Source of the DNA: Epsilonproteobacteria bacterium 4484_65
GTDB taxonomy: Bacteria; Campylobacterota; Campylobacteria; Campylobacterales; Sulfurovaceae
Assembly (NCBI GenBank): GCA_002085305.1
Contig: NATJ01000115.1
Coordinates: forward strand, 1-5,215
Length of the DNA stretch: 5,215 nt
Reading direction: 5' to 3'
This document shows, one piece after another, positions 1-5,215 of the stretch; positions within the stretch are counted from its first letter, which is position 1; the number at the start of each line of letters is the position of its first letter. The notes under the pieces were generated by a model. It saw only the letters and a list, made by a program, of their open reading frames with translations, searched no databases and was not told where the DNA came from. A program made the position numbers and the translations under genes.

Positions 1-5
1 GGTGA

Positions 6-688
6 CTATGAGTAATAGATTAAAAGGATTTGAAAAAGTCTTGGGTAGAAATTTTTGTTGTTTAGATTGTAAATATCATTGGAGTAATCTGCCTTATTTA
101 GATCATACAACGTGGTACTAGGAATAGGCACTCTAATACTTTTTGCATAAAGCTTCTCTTTGAGGTGTGGGAAAAAACAGGCCGTTGCCTCAGCAGCACT
201 GCTCATAATGGGTATGATATTTTGCGTTGCAGAACGTGTTCTTCGTATATCTTTTGAGTAGTGTTTTCCATCAAGAAGGTTCTGGTAACTCGTATAACTA
301 TGGTACATACTCATCATCGCACTCTCTATACCAAAATGTTTATTTATGATCTTAAATATAGGAACAATAGCATTAGCTGAACAACTGGAGTTTGAGATGA
401 TAGGCTCCTGATTATACTCCTTATGATTCACACCAAGTATATACGTTGGAGTATCATCTGTTACAGGTGCAGAGATGATCACTCTCTTTGCACCATTCTT
501 GATCAAAGGGAGATTGGATTTTGTCGTTAAAAACATACCCGTACACTGTAAAACAACATCTACATTTAAAGATTGTATATTCATATTTCCAGCACCTCAA
601 AACTGCTGTCTTCAAGTATGATACGTGCAGCACTTCTGCCTATACGTCCAAAACCATTGATAAAAATACGTATCTTTTTAGCACTCAT
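6..688 (-). pseudogene. gap: Broken glyceraldehyde-3-phosphate dehydrogenase (GAPDH), two internal deletions
   Basis: GAPDH interconverts glyceraldehyde-3-phosphate and 1,3-bisphosphoglycerate with NAD(P) in cytosolic glycolysis or gluconeogenesis. The gene starts at ATG 688 and gives a 35-residue N-terminus with the Rossmann motif INGFGRIGR, ending FEVLEI at TGA 581-583. A second frame opens at ATG 584, overlapping that stop. It resumes at NVDVVLQCTG, so roughly 50 residues of the usual NAD domain are missing and the frame has changed. The 192-residue second frame keeps the active-site cysteine (C68 in SNSSCSAN), the catalytic histidine (H95 in MYHSYTSYQ), RRTRSATQNIIP and RVPIPSTTLYDL. It then jumps to DYSNDIYNL, which resembles the usual C-terminal GYSNxxxDL, implying a second loss of about 70 residues. 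With so much of both domains gone, activity is very unlikely. The family assignment is strong; the deletion sizes are estimated from memory of the approximately 335-residue family. A weak AGGAG (705-701) lies 12 bases before the ATG. Confidence 0.5.
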
Positions 689-737
689 AACTGATACTGG
701 CTCCTGTCATTAGAACGATTTTTTGATGATTTTGCAT

Positions 738-773
738 AGTAGGCATTATAATGAAAACCCATAGTTTTTGTAT
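738..773 (-). promoter_or_regulatory. Predicted promoter of the gap pseudogene, FNR class II layout
   Basis: On the minus strand a perfect TATAAT -10 lies at 750-745. If its last base is -7, transcription starts at 738. No good -35 is present (ATACAA at 773-768). The FNR-type palindrome at 773-786 would then be centred exactly at -41.5, the standard position for FNR/CRP activation without a -35. The start site is predicted and has not been mapped. The same eight bases (745-752) are palindromic, so a plus-strand TATAAT also exists at 747-752. Confidence 0.5.
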
Positions 774-786
774 TGATAAGTATCAA
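773..786. promoter_or_regulatory. FNR-type operator, site 1 (perfect TTGAT-N4-ATCAA)
   Basis: The 14-mer TTGATAAGTATCAA matches the textbook FNR/CRP-superfamily consensus TTGAT-N4-ATCAA at all ten defined positions. It sits between divergent gap and nrdB, two bases from a second, nearly identical site. Known for the family: FNR proteins are oxygen-sensing Fe-S regulators that bind such dyads. Inferred: an FNR-like protein here controls one or both genes in response to oxygen or nitrogen oxides. Which regulator binds cannot be read from this window. Confidence 0.5.
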
Positions 787-788
787 AA

Positions 789-802
789 TTGACACTTATC
801 AA
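789..802. promoter_or_regulatory. FNR-type operator, site 2 (one mismatch)
   Basis: TTGACACTTATCAA matches TTGAT-N4-ATCAA at nine of ten defined positions. Its centre is 16 bp from that of site 1, with two A's between them. Read together, the two sites form a 30-base inverted repeat with one mismatch per 14-base arm. If nrdB uses TAAAAT (825-830) as its -10, this site is centred at -41.5 from the predicted start at 837. A competing -10, TATACT at 833-838, would place it at -49.5. Confidence 0.5.
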
Positions 803-837
803 CAGCTTTAGATGATCAAAACGATAAAATGATATAC
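789..837 (+). promoter_or_regulatory. Predicted nrdB promoter
   Basis: Two -10-like hexamers lie upstream of nrdB: TAAAAT (825-830) and TATACT (833-838). A third option is TATAAT at 747-752 with TTGATG at 723-728 (18-base spacer), giving a start near 759. In that case both FNR-type sites would lie inside the early transcript and act as road-blocks. TAAAAT plus site 2 at -41.5 gives an activated class II promoter with a short leader ending in AGGAGA. The choice cannot be made from sequence alone. Confidence 0.5.
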
Positions 838-854
838 TAATTTGATAATAACAC

Positions 855-860
855 AGGAGA
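855..860 (+). promoter_or_regulatory. Ribosome binding site of nrdB
   Basis: AGGAGA lies five bases before ATG 866. It fixes the start at 866 (protein MDVKHYYNP) and rules out the in-frame TTG at 842, which lies upstream of the ribosome binding site and would encode it. Confidence 0.5.
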
Positions 861-865
861 AGTTT

Positions 866-1770
866 ATGGATGTAAAACATTATTATAACCCCCACGGTGA
901 AGAGATACTTGATGAAAAAATATATGGTGGTTCACCTACGGGATTTGTAGACTTCAACCGATCCAAATACAGGTGGGATACCAACATCTATGATTTGATG
1001 AATGCCAATACCTGGTTCCCTTCTGAAGTCAATACAAGTACAGAAAAAAAGAATTTTGACAAACTTTCTCCAAATGAGCAATCGATCTACAAAATGACTT
1101 TTGCACAATTAAGTTTTAATGACTCTGCTCAAGAAGAGTATCTTGCTGATTTTAGAAGCCTTGCCAGTAATCGTTTAGTTAAATCAGCTATTACTTTACA
1201 GATGATGCAAGAAGTGAACCATTCTAAGAGCTATGCTGTCTTGCTCGATGCTTGTGGTAACTCTGATGAAGTCTTTAACCTCTACAAATATGATGATATG
1301 CTTAACCAAAAGAACCAAAAGATAGCAGAGCAGTTTGCACGCTATATAGATGGTGGGTCTGTAGATAAAATGCTGCTAAGTGCCATGGCATCTGTCAACT
1401 TAGAGGGTATCTACTTCCTCTTAGGCTTTTCGTATATCTATCTGCTTGGAGACAAAGTACCCGGTGCCAGAGATATGATCAAGTTCATTGCCAGAGATGA
1501 GCTCAATACGCATTTACCACTCTTTGCAAATATATTTAAAACGATTCAAAAAGAGAACAAGATACAAACAAGTACCATTGAACTGTATATAATTATGCAA
1601 ATGACAGACTCAAAAAGATAGGTCTTGACCCGATCTTTAAACAGAGTGAAACAACATATCTACAGAAACTCGTTACAAAACACCAAGAGATGAATGAAGT
1701 GAAGAGTAATTTCTTTGAGAGTAATGTTTCAAATTATGCAAAATCAAGTATTGACCTGAACGATTTTTAA
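866..1770 (+). pseudogene. nrdB: Class I ribonucleotide reductase beta subunit, internally deleted and frameshifted
   Basis: NrdB is the diiron/tyrosyl-radical subunit that works with NrdA to reduce ribonucleotides. The first frame runs 866-1621 (251 aa). It retains the expected ligands D86 (FNDS), E116 and H119 (EVNHSKSY), the radical tyrosine Y123, E180 (NLEGIYF) and E212. The C-terminal part is in another frame. It is recognisable from about 1588 as NYANDRLKKIGLDPIFK and ends at TAA 1768-1770 with a typical NrdA-binding tail (NFFES...NYAKSSIDLNDF). An upstream TGA at 1579-1581 and the TAG at 1619-1621 confine the frame change to 1582-1621; similarity places it near 1585. Compared with the usual 330-350 residues, about 35-40 are missing just before the tail, so this is an out-of-frame deletion and not a single-base slip. 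The second metal motif also reads E-LNT-H instead of ExxH. Almost certainly non-functional as it stands, unless it is a sequencing or assembly fault. Confidence 0.5.
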
Positions 1771-2676
1771 ATGATGACTACAGAAGAGTTTCTACCTTAT
1801 CTCAAAACTGTTGGTACGGGTCCTAAACGTAACAGAGATCTGACAAAAGATGAGATGAAAATAGTAATGCGTGCTTTCTTGAAAAAAGAAGTAGTACCTG
1901 AACAGGCTGCTGCATTTTTACTTGGTTGGCGTGTGAAAGGTGAAAGTTTAGATGAGTTTGCAGCTTCTATAGAAGTGTTTGACGAATTTATTCAGCAGGA
2001 ACCTCTTGAAAACTCCATTGAGTTTGGCTATCCCTATGATGGGAAAGTAAAAAACCCTTATCTTATCACATTAGCAGCACAGTATCTGCAAAAGTTTGAC
2101 CTAAATTTGTCACTTCATGGTGATCTGCTTCAACCTGCAAAAGGTGGTACAACACTTAAAGAGGTATGTGACAATACACCTTTACCTAACAATACACACT
2201 ACTATGACAGAGCAACATACTTTCCTAAACTTCATGAGTTTAGTGATATTAGAGCTAAACTTGGCCTACGTTCCTCATTTAACACCATAGAAAAACTACT
2301 AAATATCACACAGAGTGATACTGCTATCATCGGAGCCTTTCACAAACCTTTTGTAGAAAAGTATATTACACTTTTTAAAGACCGTTATAAAAAACTGGTT
2401 ATTATTAAAGGTAATGAAGGAACGCCGGAAATATTTTCAAAATGCGCGATTACTATTGTAGAAAACGGTGAAATAGAAGAGATAAAAGTCGATCCTAAAG
2501 ATTTTGGTATCATGTATTCAAAGTCTGCAGAGCGTATCTCTCTGGAGACTTCACTGGAACTTGTGAAAAATCCAAGTGATGAACTATTAAAGCTAGCTAG
2601 ACTTAATGCTGCTGTCATTTTATTTTTAACGGGTAAAGTTGGGAGTATTGAGAAAGGGTTTGAGCTTATCAATTAA
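1771..2676 (+). CDS. ybiB: TrpD2/YbiB-like protein (anthranilate phosphoribosyltransferase fold)
   Basis: The 301-residue product resembles the glycosyltransferase-3 fold of TrpD. It has an N-terminal helical domain (about residues 1-75, with AAAFLLGWRVKGESLDEF), then an alpha/beta domain with LSLHGDLLQPAKGGTT (113-128), LGLRSSFNTIEKLLN (164-178), KGNEGTPEIF (213-222) and a C-terminal NAAVILFLTGKVGSIEKG. The GTGGD phosphoribosyl-pyrophosphate loop of true TrpD is absent; FGYPYDGKVKNPYL occupies its place. This points to the TrpD2 branch (E. coli YbiB), reported to bind nucleic acid and not to make tryptophan. ATG 1771 directly follows the nrdB stop (TAAATG) without a clear Shine-Dalgarno sequence, so translation is probably coupled to the nrdB tail, which is in the same frame. 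A second ATG at 1774 is an alternative start. The gene looks intact. The family is fairly sure; the cellular role is not. Confidence 0.5.
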   Translation: MMTTEEFLPYLKTVGTGPKRNRDLTKDEMKIVMRAFLKKEVVPEQAAAFLLGWRVKGESLDEFAASIEVFDEFIQQEPLENSIEFGYPYDGKVKNPYLITLAAQYLQKFDLNLSLHGDLLQPAKGGTTLKEVCDNTPLPNNTHYYDRATYFPKLHEFSDIRAKLGLRSSFNTIEKLLNITQSDTAIIGAFHKPFVEKYITLFKDRYKKLVIIKGNEGTPEIFSKCAITIVENGEIEEIKVDPKDFGIMYSKSAERISLETSLELVKNPSDELLKLARLNAAVILFLTGKVGSIEKGFELIN

Positions 2677-2679
2677 CTA

Positions 2680-2701
2680 TGATGAGGAAAGTTCCTCATC
2701 A
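2680..2701. terminator. Bidirectional hairpin terminator between convergent genes
   Basis: A perfect inverted repeat, GATGAGGAA / TTCCTCATC (2681-2689 and 2692-2700), extends one more pair (T2680-A2701) around a two-base centre. It sits four bases after the trpD2-like stop and 11 bases from the nirF-like stop. The plus-strand downstream sequence is rich in T (attcttctatttctcttt) but has no uninterrupted T run, and the minus side has only short T runs. It is the natural end point for both converging transcripts. Confidence 0.5.
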
Positions 2702-2711
2702 GTATATTCTT

Positions 2712-3833
2712 CTATTTCTCTTTATCATCCATTTGATAAATAAAGATACCAGAAGGATGTTTAATCTGATAGATCTCACGTTCCAAGAACCACTCTTTTG
2801 TATTGATCACATTGACTTTATTTTGATCTCGTTCCTCACCTTGACCATTAACTGAAACATAAAGATAATCATCTACATTTGACCAACGTACATGAAGTAC
2901 TTTTCCCTTAAAGGTAAATGTTTCAATGATCTTTAATGTTTTCACATCTACTATCTGAATTGTAGGAAAGTCTTTTCCAGAAAAAGTTACTGCCAAATAC
3001 TTTTTATCTGGGCTTAACGCCGTAAATACCGGTAGACCTTTCATTTCAATATTTTTAATGAAGTTAAATTCAGTGTCATACACCATTACTGCATTGTCAC
3101 CTACTGCAGGGATAAAGGTCTTATCATCGCTCAGAGACCAAAAACCAAAGTGCGGTACTTTGAGAACAGGTTTATTGTCTTTAGCCGTCACTTTGATCTC
3201 AGAGAACTCCATTTTATCTAAGTCAATAACCCCAAACGATTTACTAAGGAAAAAACCTACGATATAGGTATTCTCTTTGATCATCGCATCAAAAGGCATC
3301 TCGCCTACTTTGAACTCTTTGAATGTCTTGAATTTTGGTAAACCTTCACCGGTATTCTCATTTTTAAGTACTGTTACTTTATCACTGTCCATTTGAGCAA
3401 AGATGATCATATCTTTATAGATCTTTATTCCCACATTTTTAGAGCCTGTTATTATCTTATCAATAGGCTTAAGATCACGTGTAAGAATATCTACTGATTT
3501 ATCATCATAATTAGCTACAGCTACATAGTTTTTACCTATCACAAACCCGATGGCAGATTTAGATGTTTTATACTCGTTGAGTATTTTTTCACTTACAGGG
3601 TCAAAGCGTACTACATATCCGTCACGGCTTATGAGATAACCATCTTTACCATCAAATTTGATGATACCATGATTCATGTTATGCACATTTTTCATGTGAG
3701 ACTTGGTGAGTCCCTTGTTAATGATCGCGATAGATTCACTCTCTCGCTCAACAACAAAAAGCTTCTCACTCGCACTTGGTGTGGCTGCAAAGAGTACGCT
3801 ACTCAACAACAATATAGACAATATTGATTTCAT
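2712..3833 (-). CDS. nirF: NirF-like periplasmic haem d1 biosynthesis protein (cytochrome cd1-type propeller)
   Basis: NirF acts in the periplasm in the late steps of haem d1 synthesis (reported as dihydro-haem d1 dehydrogenation), supplying the cofactor of cytochrome cd1 nitrite reductase NirS. The 373-residue product starts with a Sec signal peptide (MKSILSILLLSSVLFAA, cleavage near residue 17-21). A repeated beta-propeller follows, without any CxxCH, so it is not NirS or NirN. NirF-like landmarks are NHGIIKF...SRDGYVVRFDP (54-79, H55 a candidate catalytic histidine), VAVANYDDKSVDIL (104-117), MPFDAMI (179-185), VPHFGFW...FIPAVGDN (226-247), LPVFTALSPDKKYLAVTF (267-284), VLHVRWS (312-318) and HPSGIFI (359-365). 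No lipobox cysteine is seen. AAAGGAT (3844-3838) lies four bases before the ATG (3833). It is downstream of, and in the same direction as, the pentahaem cytochrome. The match is good from memory of the family; other cd1-domain proteins of unknown role remain possible. Confidence 0.5.
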   Translation of the reverse strand: MKSILSILLLSSVLFAATPSASEKLFVVERESESIAIINKGLTKSHMKNVHNMNHGIIKFDGKDGYLISRDGYVVRFDPVSEKILNEYKTSKSAIGFVIGKNYVAVANYDDKSVDILTRDLKPIDKIITGSKNVGIKIYKDMIIFAQMDSDKVTVLKNENTGEGLPKFKTFKEFKVGEMPFDAMIKENTYIVGFFLSKSFGVIDLDKMEFSEIKVTAKDNKPVLKVPHFGFWSLSDDKTFIPAVGDNAVMVYDTEFNFIKNIEMKGLPVFTALSPDKKYLAVTFSGKDFPTIQIVDVKTLKIIETFTFKGKVLHVRWSNVDDYLYVSVNGQGEERDQNKVNVINTKEWFLEREIYQIKHPSGIFIYQMDDKEK

Positions 3834-3837
3834 TAAA

Positions 3838-3844
3838 ATCCTTT
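3838..3844 (-). promoter_or_regulatory. Ribosome binding site of nirF
   Basis: AAAGGAT on the minus strand lies four bases upstream of ATG 3833-3831 and supports this start. The signal peptide begins immediately at this methionine, which independently supports it. Confidence 0.5.
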
Positions 3845-3853
3845 TAAAATACT

Positions 3854-3903
3854 TGCCTCTATTGTACTGAAAACTCTTTAATAAGACCGTTGTAATGTGT
3901 CAA
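3854..3903 (-). promoter_or_regulatory. Possible nirF promoter with degenerate FNR-like site
   Basis: On the minus strand TACAAT (3866-3861) follows a T-rich stretch and could be a -10, with a start near 3854. TTGACACATTACAA (3903-3890) shares 11 of 14 bases with FNR-type site 2 at 789-802 and would be centred at about -42.5. The right half-site (TACAA against ATCAA) is poor, so this is a weak call. TTGACA within it also resembles a -35, but it is 31 bases from TACAAT, too far to pair with it. Confidence 0.5.
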
Positions 3904-3939
3904 TTTTATAGTAAATTAAAACTAATGTTACTTCATTTC

Positions 3940-4033
3940 GGAAGTGAAGACTTTATCGAAGTGTATCCCTTGAGGGGCAGTCCCGCATTTAGTTAGGTTG
4001 CATAGTGTAGGTGGGACTGAAGTCTCCACTTCC
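3940..4033. repeat. 94-base inverted-repeat element, REPIN/BIME-like
   Basis: The ends are GGAAGTGAAGACTT (3940-3953) and AAGTCTCCACTTCC (4020-4033), complementary at 13 of 14 positions. Inside are AGTCCC (3979-3984) and GGGACT (4013-4018), a second inverted pair, and a small CCCT-TG-AGGG hairpin (3967-3976). The right half also folds locally as GTGG-GAC-TGAA-GTC-T-CCAC (4011-4029), immediately preceded by GTAG (4007-4010), the tetranucleotide often found at the foot of REP hairpins recognised by RAYT transposases. The left end can pair locally too (3931-3949, eight pairs including one G-T). Another GGGACT copy follows at 4035-4040. The structure fits a non-coding REP doublet, but it could equally be a processing or attenuation structure between the cytochrome and nirF. 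Its copy number in the genome is unknown. Confidence 0.5.
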
Positions 4034-4050
4034 AGGGACTACAATTGAAA

Positions 4051-5184
4051 CTACTCTTGTATAAAGAGAACCTCTTTCATTAAAGAAGCTTCTGTTAAGT
4101 TATTATCTTCTAATGAAATAACCCTGGCACAATCACTTTTAGCTAGTTGCACATAAAGAGCAACAGAAACTTTATCATCTTTTTGAAGTTCAGGTACGTC
4201 ATAGCCCAATACTTTACACGACTCTGCATTCACATTGTTTACTGTACTTCCGGTTGAATGGGCAGGTATAATGACTTTTTTATCCTCTTGGGTAAAACTA
4301 TAGGCAAAATACCCTTGCTTATCTTCACTAGGCTCTTTCTCATAATTTTTCCAGATCACTTTTCCTGCTCTACTTATCTCTATTTTTAAGAATTTTGCAC
4401 GTGCAGGTTGAACTATAAGTGGGTGAGTCATTTTGTTTTTAAGGGTTACTGTGAGTTTTTTATTAGCTGTTGTGATGTTGATATCCATCCCTGTTTTTCT
4501 AAACTCTTTATCGTGGATCCCTAAAAACTTATGACTTGCATGACGCCCTCTTGCTCTTTTATCCATCTTCTCTGCGCCACCTGCGAGCTCCGGCATATGA
4601 CAGTTAATGCAGCTTATACTATCTTGATCCTCACCCATAGCTCTAAAGATAGTGGTGTTATTATCGTTGAGTTTATGTGAGTGACAACCCATACAGACTT
4701 TTTTAGCATAGACAGGATTTGAAACAGAAGAGTGTTTATCACTGTCATCAGGATTATCCAGTCTTCCATAGAGTGTAGGTTTAAACCCTTTGGCTTGTCG
4801 TGCCTTGGTGTTGATATTGAATTTATGTGCTGTTTTAACATAGGCTACAGTATGACAGAAGTAACAGGAGACAGCATCCGTATGTGTTTTATTGCTTTTA
4901 TCGGGTCTGGCTTCACCGGAGATCAAGTCTTTAAGATTATCAGCCATAGGCATATGGCAAGTAGCACAGTCATACTTTTTGGTACTTACTTTATCTGCGA
5001 TCTTTCGATGTAATACGTCAGTAAAATAACTTTTGGCATGAAAAGAAGTCTGATACTCTTCATAGATCTTCTCATGACACTCATTACAAGAGTGATTATC
5101 CAGATATTTGTCTTTAGCTTGAAGAGAAGAAAAAAAAAGAGAAAATAATAATAGAGAAAGTCTAAAAAAAATTATATGTTTCAT
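4051..5184 (-). CDS. Secreted pentahaem cytochrome c (c554-like haem domain plus C-terminal beta domain)
   Basis: This is a probable periplasmic electron carrier or nitrogen/sulfur-compound oxidoreductase. The 377-residue product has a Sec signal peptide (MKHIIFFRL...SSLQA, cleavage after about residue 23). Five haem-binding CxxCH motifs follow: CNECH (33-37), CATCH (73-77), CYFCH (107-111), CMGCH (164-168) and CINCH (192-196). YEEYQTSFHAKSY (41-53) after haem 1 and RHASHKFLG (214-222) after haem 5 resemble the cytochrome c554/multihaem family and supply possible distal histidines, as do H101, H120 and H170. Residues about 232-377 lack haem motifs and look like a beta-sandwich; two lone cysteines (C323, C352) may form a disulfide. 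ATG 5184 has AAGG ten bases upstream. The gene lies upstream of nirF in the same direction, suggesting a shared nitrite/NO respiratory role. The haem assignments are certain; the substrate is unknown. Confidence 0.5.
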   Translation of the reverse strand: MKHIIFFRLSLLLFSLFFSSLQAKDKYLDNHSCNECHEKIYEEYQTSFHAKSYFTDVLHRKIADKVSTKKYDCATCHMPMADNLKDLISGEARPDKSNKTHTDAVSCYFCHTVAYVKTAHKFNINTKARQAKGFKPTLYGRLDNPDDSDKHSSVSNPVYAKKVCMGCHSHKLNDNNTTIFRAMGEDQDSISCINCHMPELAGGAEKMDKRARGRHASHKFLGIHDKEFRKTGMDINITTANKKLTVTLKNKMTHPLIVQPARAKFLKIEISRAGKVIWKNYEKEPSEDKQGYFAYSFTQEDKKVIIPAHSTGSTVNNVNAESCKVLGYDVPELQKDDKVSVALYVQLAKSDCARVISLEDNNLTEASLMKEVLFIQE

Positions 5185-5215
5185 TAGAAGAAAACCTTGG
5201 TAACTTATTGAGATG
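5185..5215 (-). promoter_or_regulatory. Leader of the cytochrome gene (window edge)
   Basis: These 31 bases precede the cytochrome start. On the minus strand they hold AAGG (5198-5195), a modest ribosome binding site ten bases from the ATG. No -10 element is evident, so the promoter or an upstream operon gene lies outside the window. Confidence 0.5.

Noticed and set aside
773..802. NrdR boxes upstream of nrdB
   Set aside because: NrdR boxes are 16-base ACaCwAtATaTwGtGt-like sites about three helical turns apart. These sites are TTGAT-N4-ATCAA with centres 16 bp apart, matching FNR and not NrdR.
842..865. Upstream TTG start for NrdB
   Set aside because: The ribosome binding site AGGAGA (855-860) would lie inside the coding region; ATG 866 has ideal spacing.
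1611..1621. Possible programmed -1 frameshift at the run of A's before the nrdB TAG
   Set aside because: A AAA AGA could allow slippage into KIGLDPIFK, but the correct frame is already recognisable upstream (NYANDRLKK from 1588) and a block of residues is missing, so a deletion explains the data better.
2385..2672. 95-residue minus-strand open frame inside the trpD2-like gene
   Set aside because: Serine-rich, no recognisable features, opposite strand of a well-supported gene: a shadow frame.
1771..2676. True anthranilate phosphoribosyltransferase (trpD)
   Set aside because: The GTGGD phosphoribosyl-pyrophosphate loop is missing, and no other trp genes are nearby.
3058..3267. 69-residue plus-strand open frame inside nirF
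   Set aside because: Antisense shadow of the propeller coding sequence with no ribosome binding site or homology that I recognise.
2712..3833. Cytochrome cd1 nitrite reductase nirS or NirN
   Set aside because: There is no CxxCH haem c motif or cytochrome c domain, and the length (373 aa) fits NirF.
4614..5013. Two short frames (4614-4841 minus, 4732-5013 plus) over the cytochrome gene
   Set aside because: Both overlap the haem-motif-bearing frame and show no domain of their own.

Overview
The window is AT-rich, tightly packed bacterial DNA. Its gene content is a class I ribonucleotide reductase small subunit, a TrpD2/YbiB-type protein, a NirF-type haem d1 protein and a five-haem c-type cytochrome. 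Together with the A/T-rich codon use, this best fits a denitrifying or microaerophilic member of the Campylobacterota (Sulfurimonas/Sulfurovum-like). That assignment is inferred from recalled family resemblance; no database search was possible.

Layout. Positions 6-688 (minus) hold a broken glyceraldehyde-3-phosphate dehydrogenase gene (gap). Its N-terminal Rossmann start and its catalytic part are recognisable, but two internal segments appear to be missing. Positions 689-865 are a divergent promoter region. It carries two adjacent FNR-type palindromes (773-786 and 789-802), placed so that each could serve one of the two divergent promoters. Positions 866-1770 (plus) hold a broken nrdB: the catalytic core is recognisable, then an out-of-frame deletion near 1585 separates it from an intact C-terminal tail. 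Directly abutting it, 1771-2676 (plus) is an intact trpD2/ybiB-like gene. A perfect hairpin at 2680-2701 separates this rightward unit from the convergent leftward unit.

The leftward unit reads from the right edge: a secreted pentahaem cytochrome c (5184-4051), a 217-base gap containing a 94-base inverted-repeat element (3940-4033), then a secreted NirF-like beta-propeller protein (3833-2712). NirF is a periplasmic enzyme of haem d1 synthesis for cytochrome cd1 nitrite reductase. The cytochrome next to it is a plausible periplasmic electron carrier in the same nitrogen-oxide pathway.

The left part looks like a decaying region, with two adjacent housekeeping-type genes carrying large internal deletions, possibly redundant copies of functional genes elsewhere. 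The right part looks intact and under purifying selection. The points most worth a second look are the paired FNR-type boxes between two broken genes, the matching style of damage in gap and nrdB, the altered metal-ligand spacing in NrdB, the REPIN-like inverted repeat, and the pentahaem cytochrome/nirF pairing. I found no CRISPR array, tRNA, rRNA or transposase gene. [Form note: the original answer gave no feature confidences; every 0.5 in that field is a placeholder required by the schema, not an estimate.]
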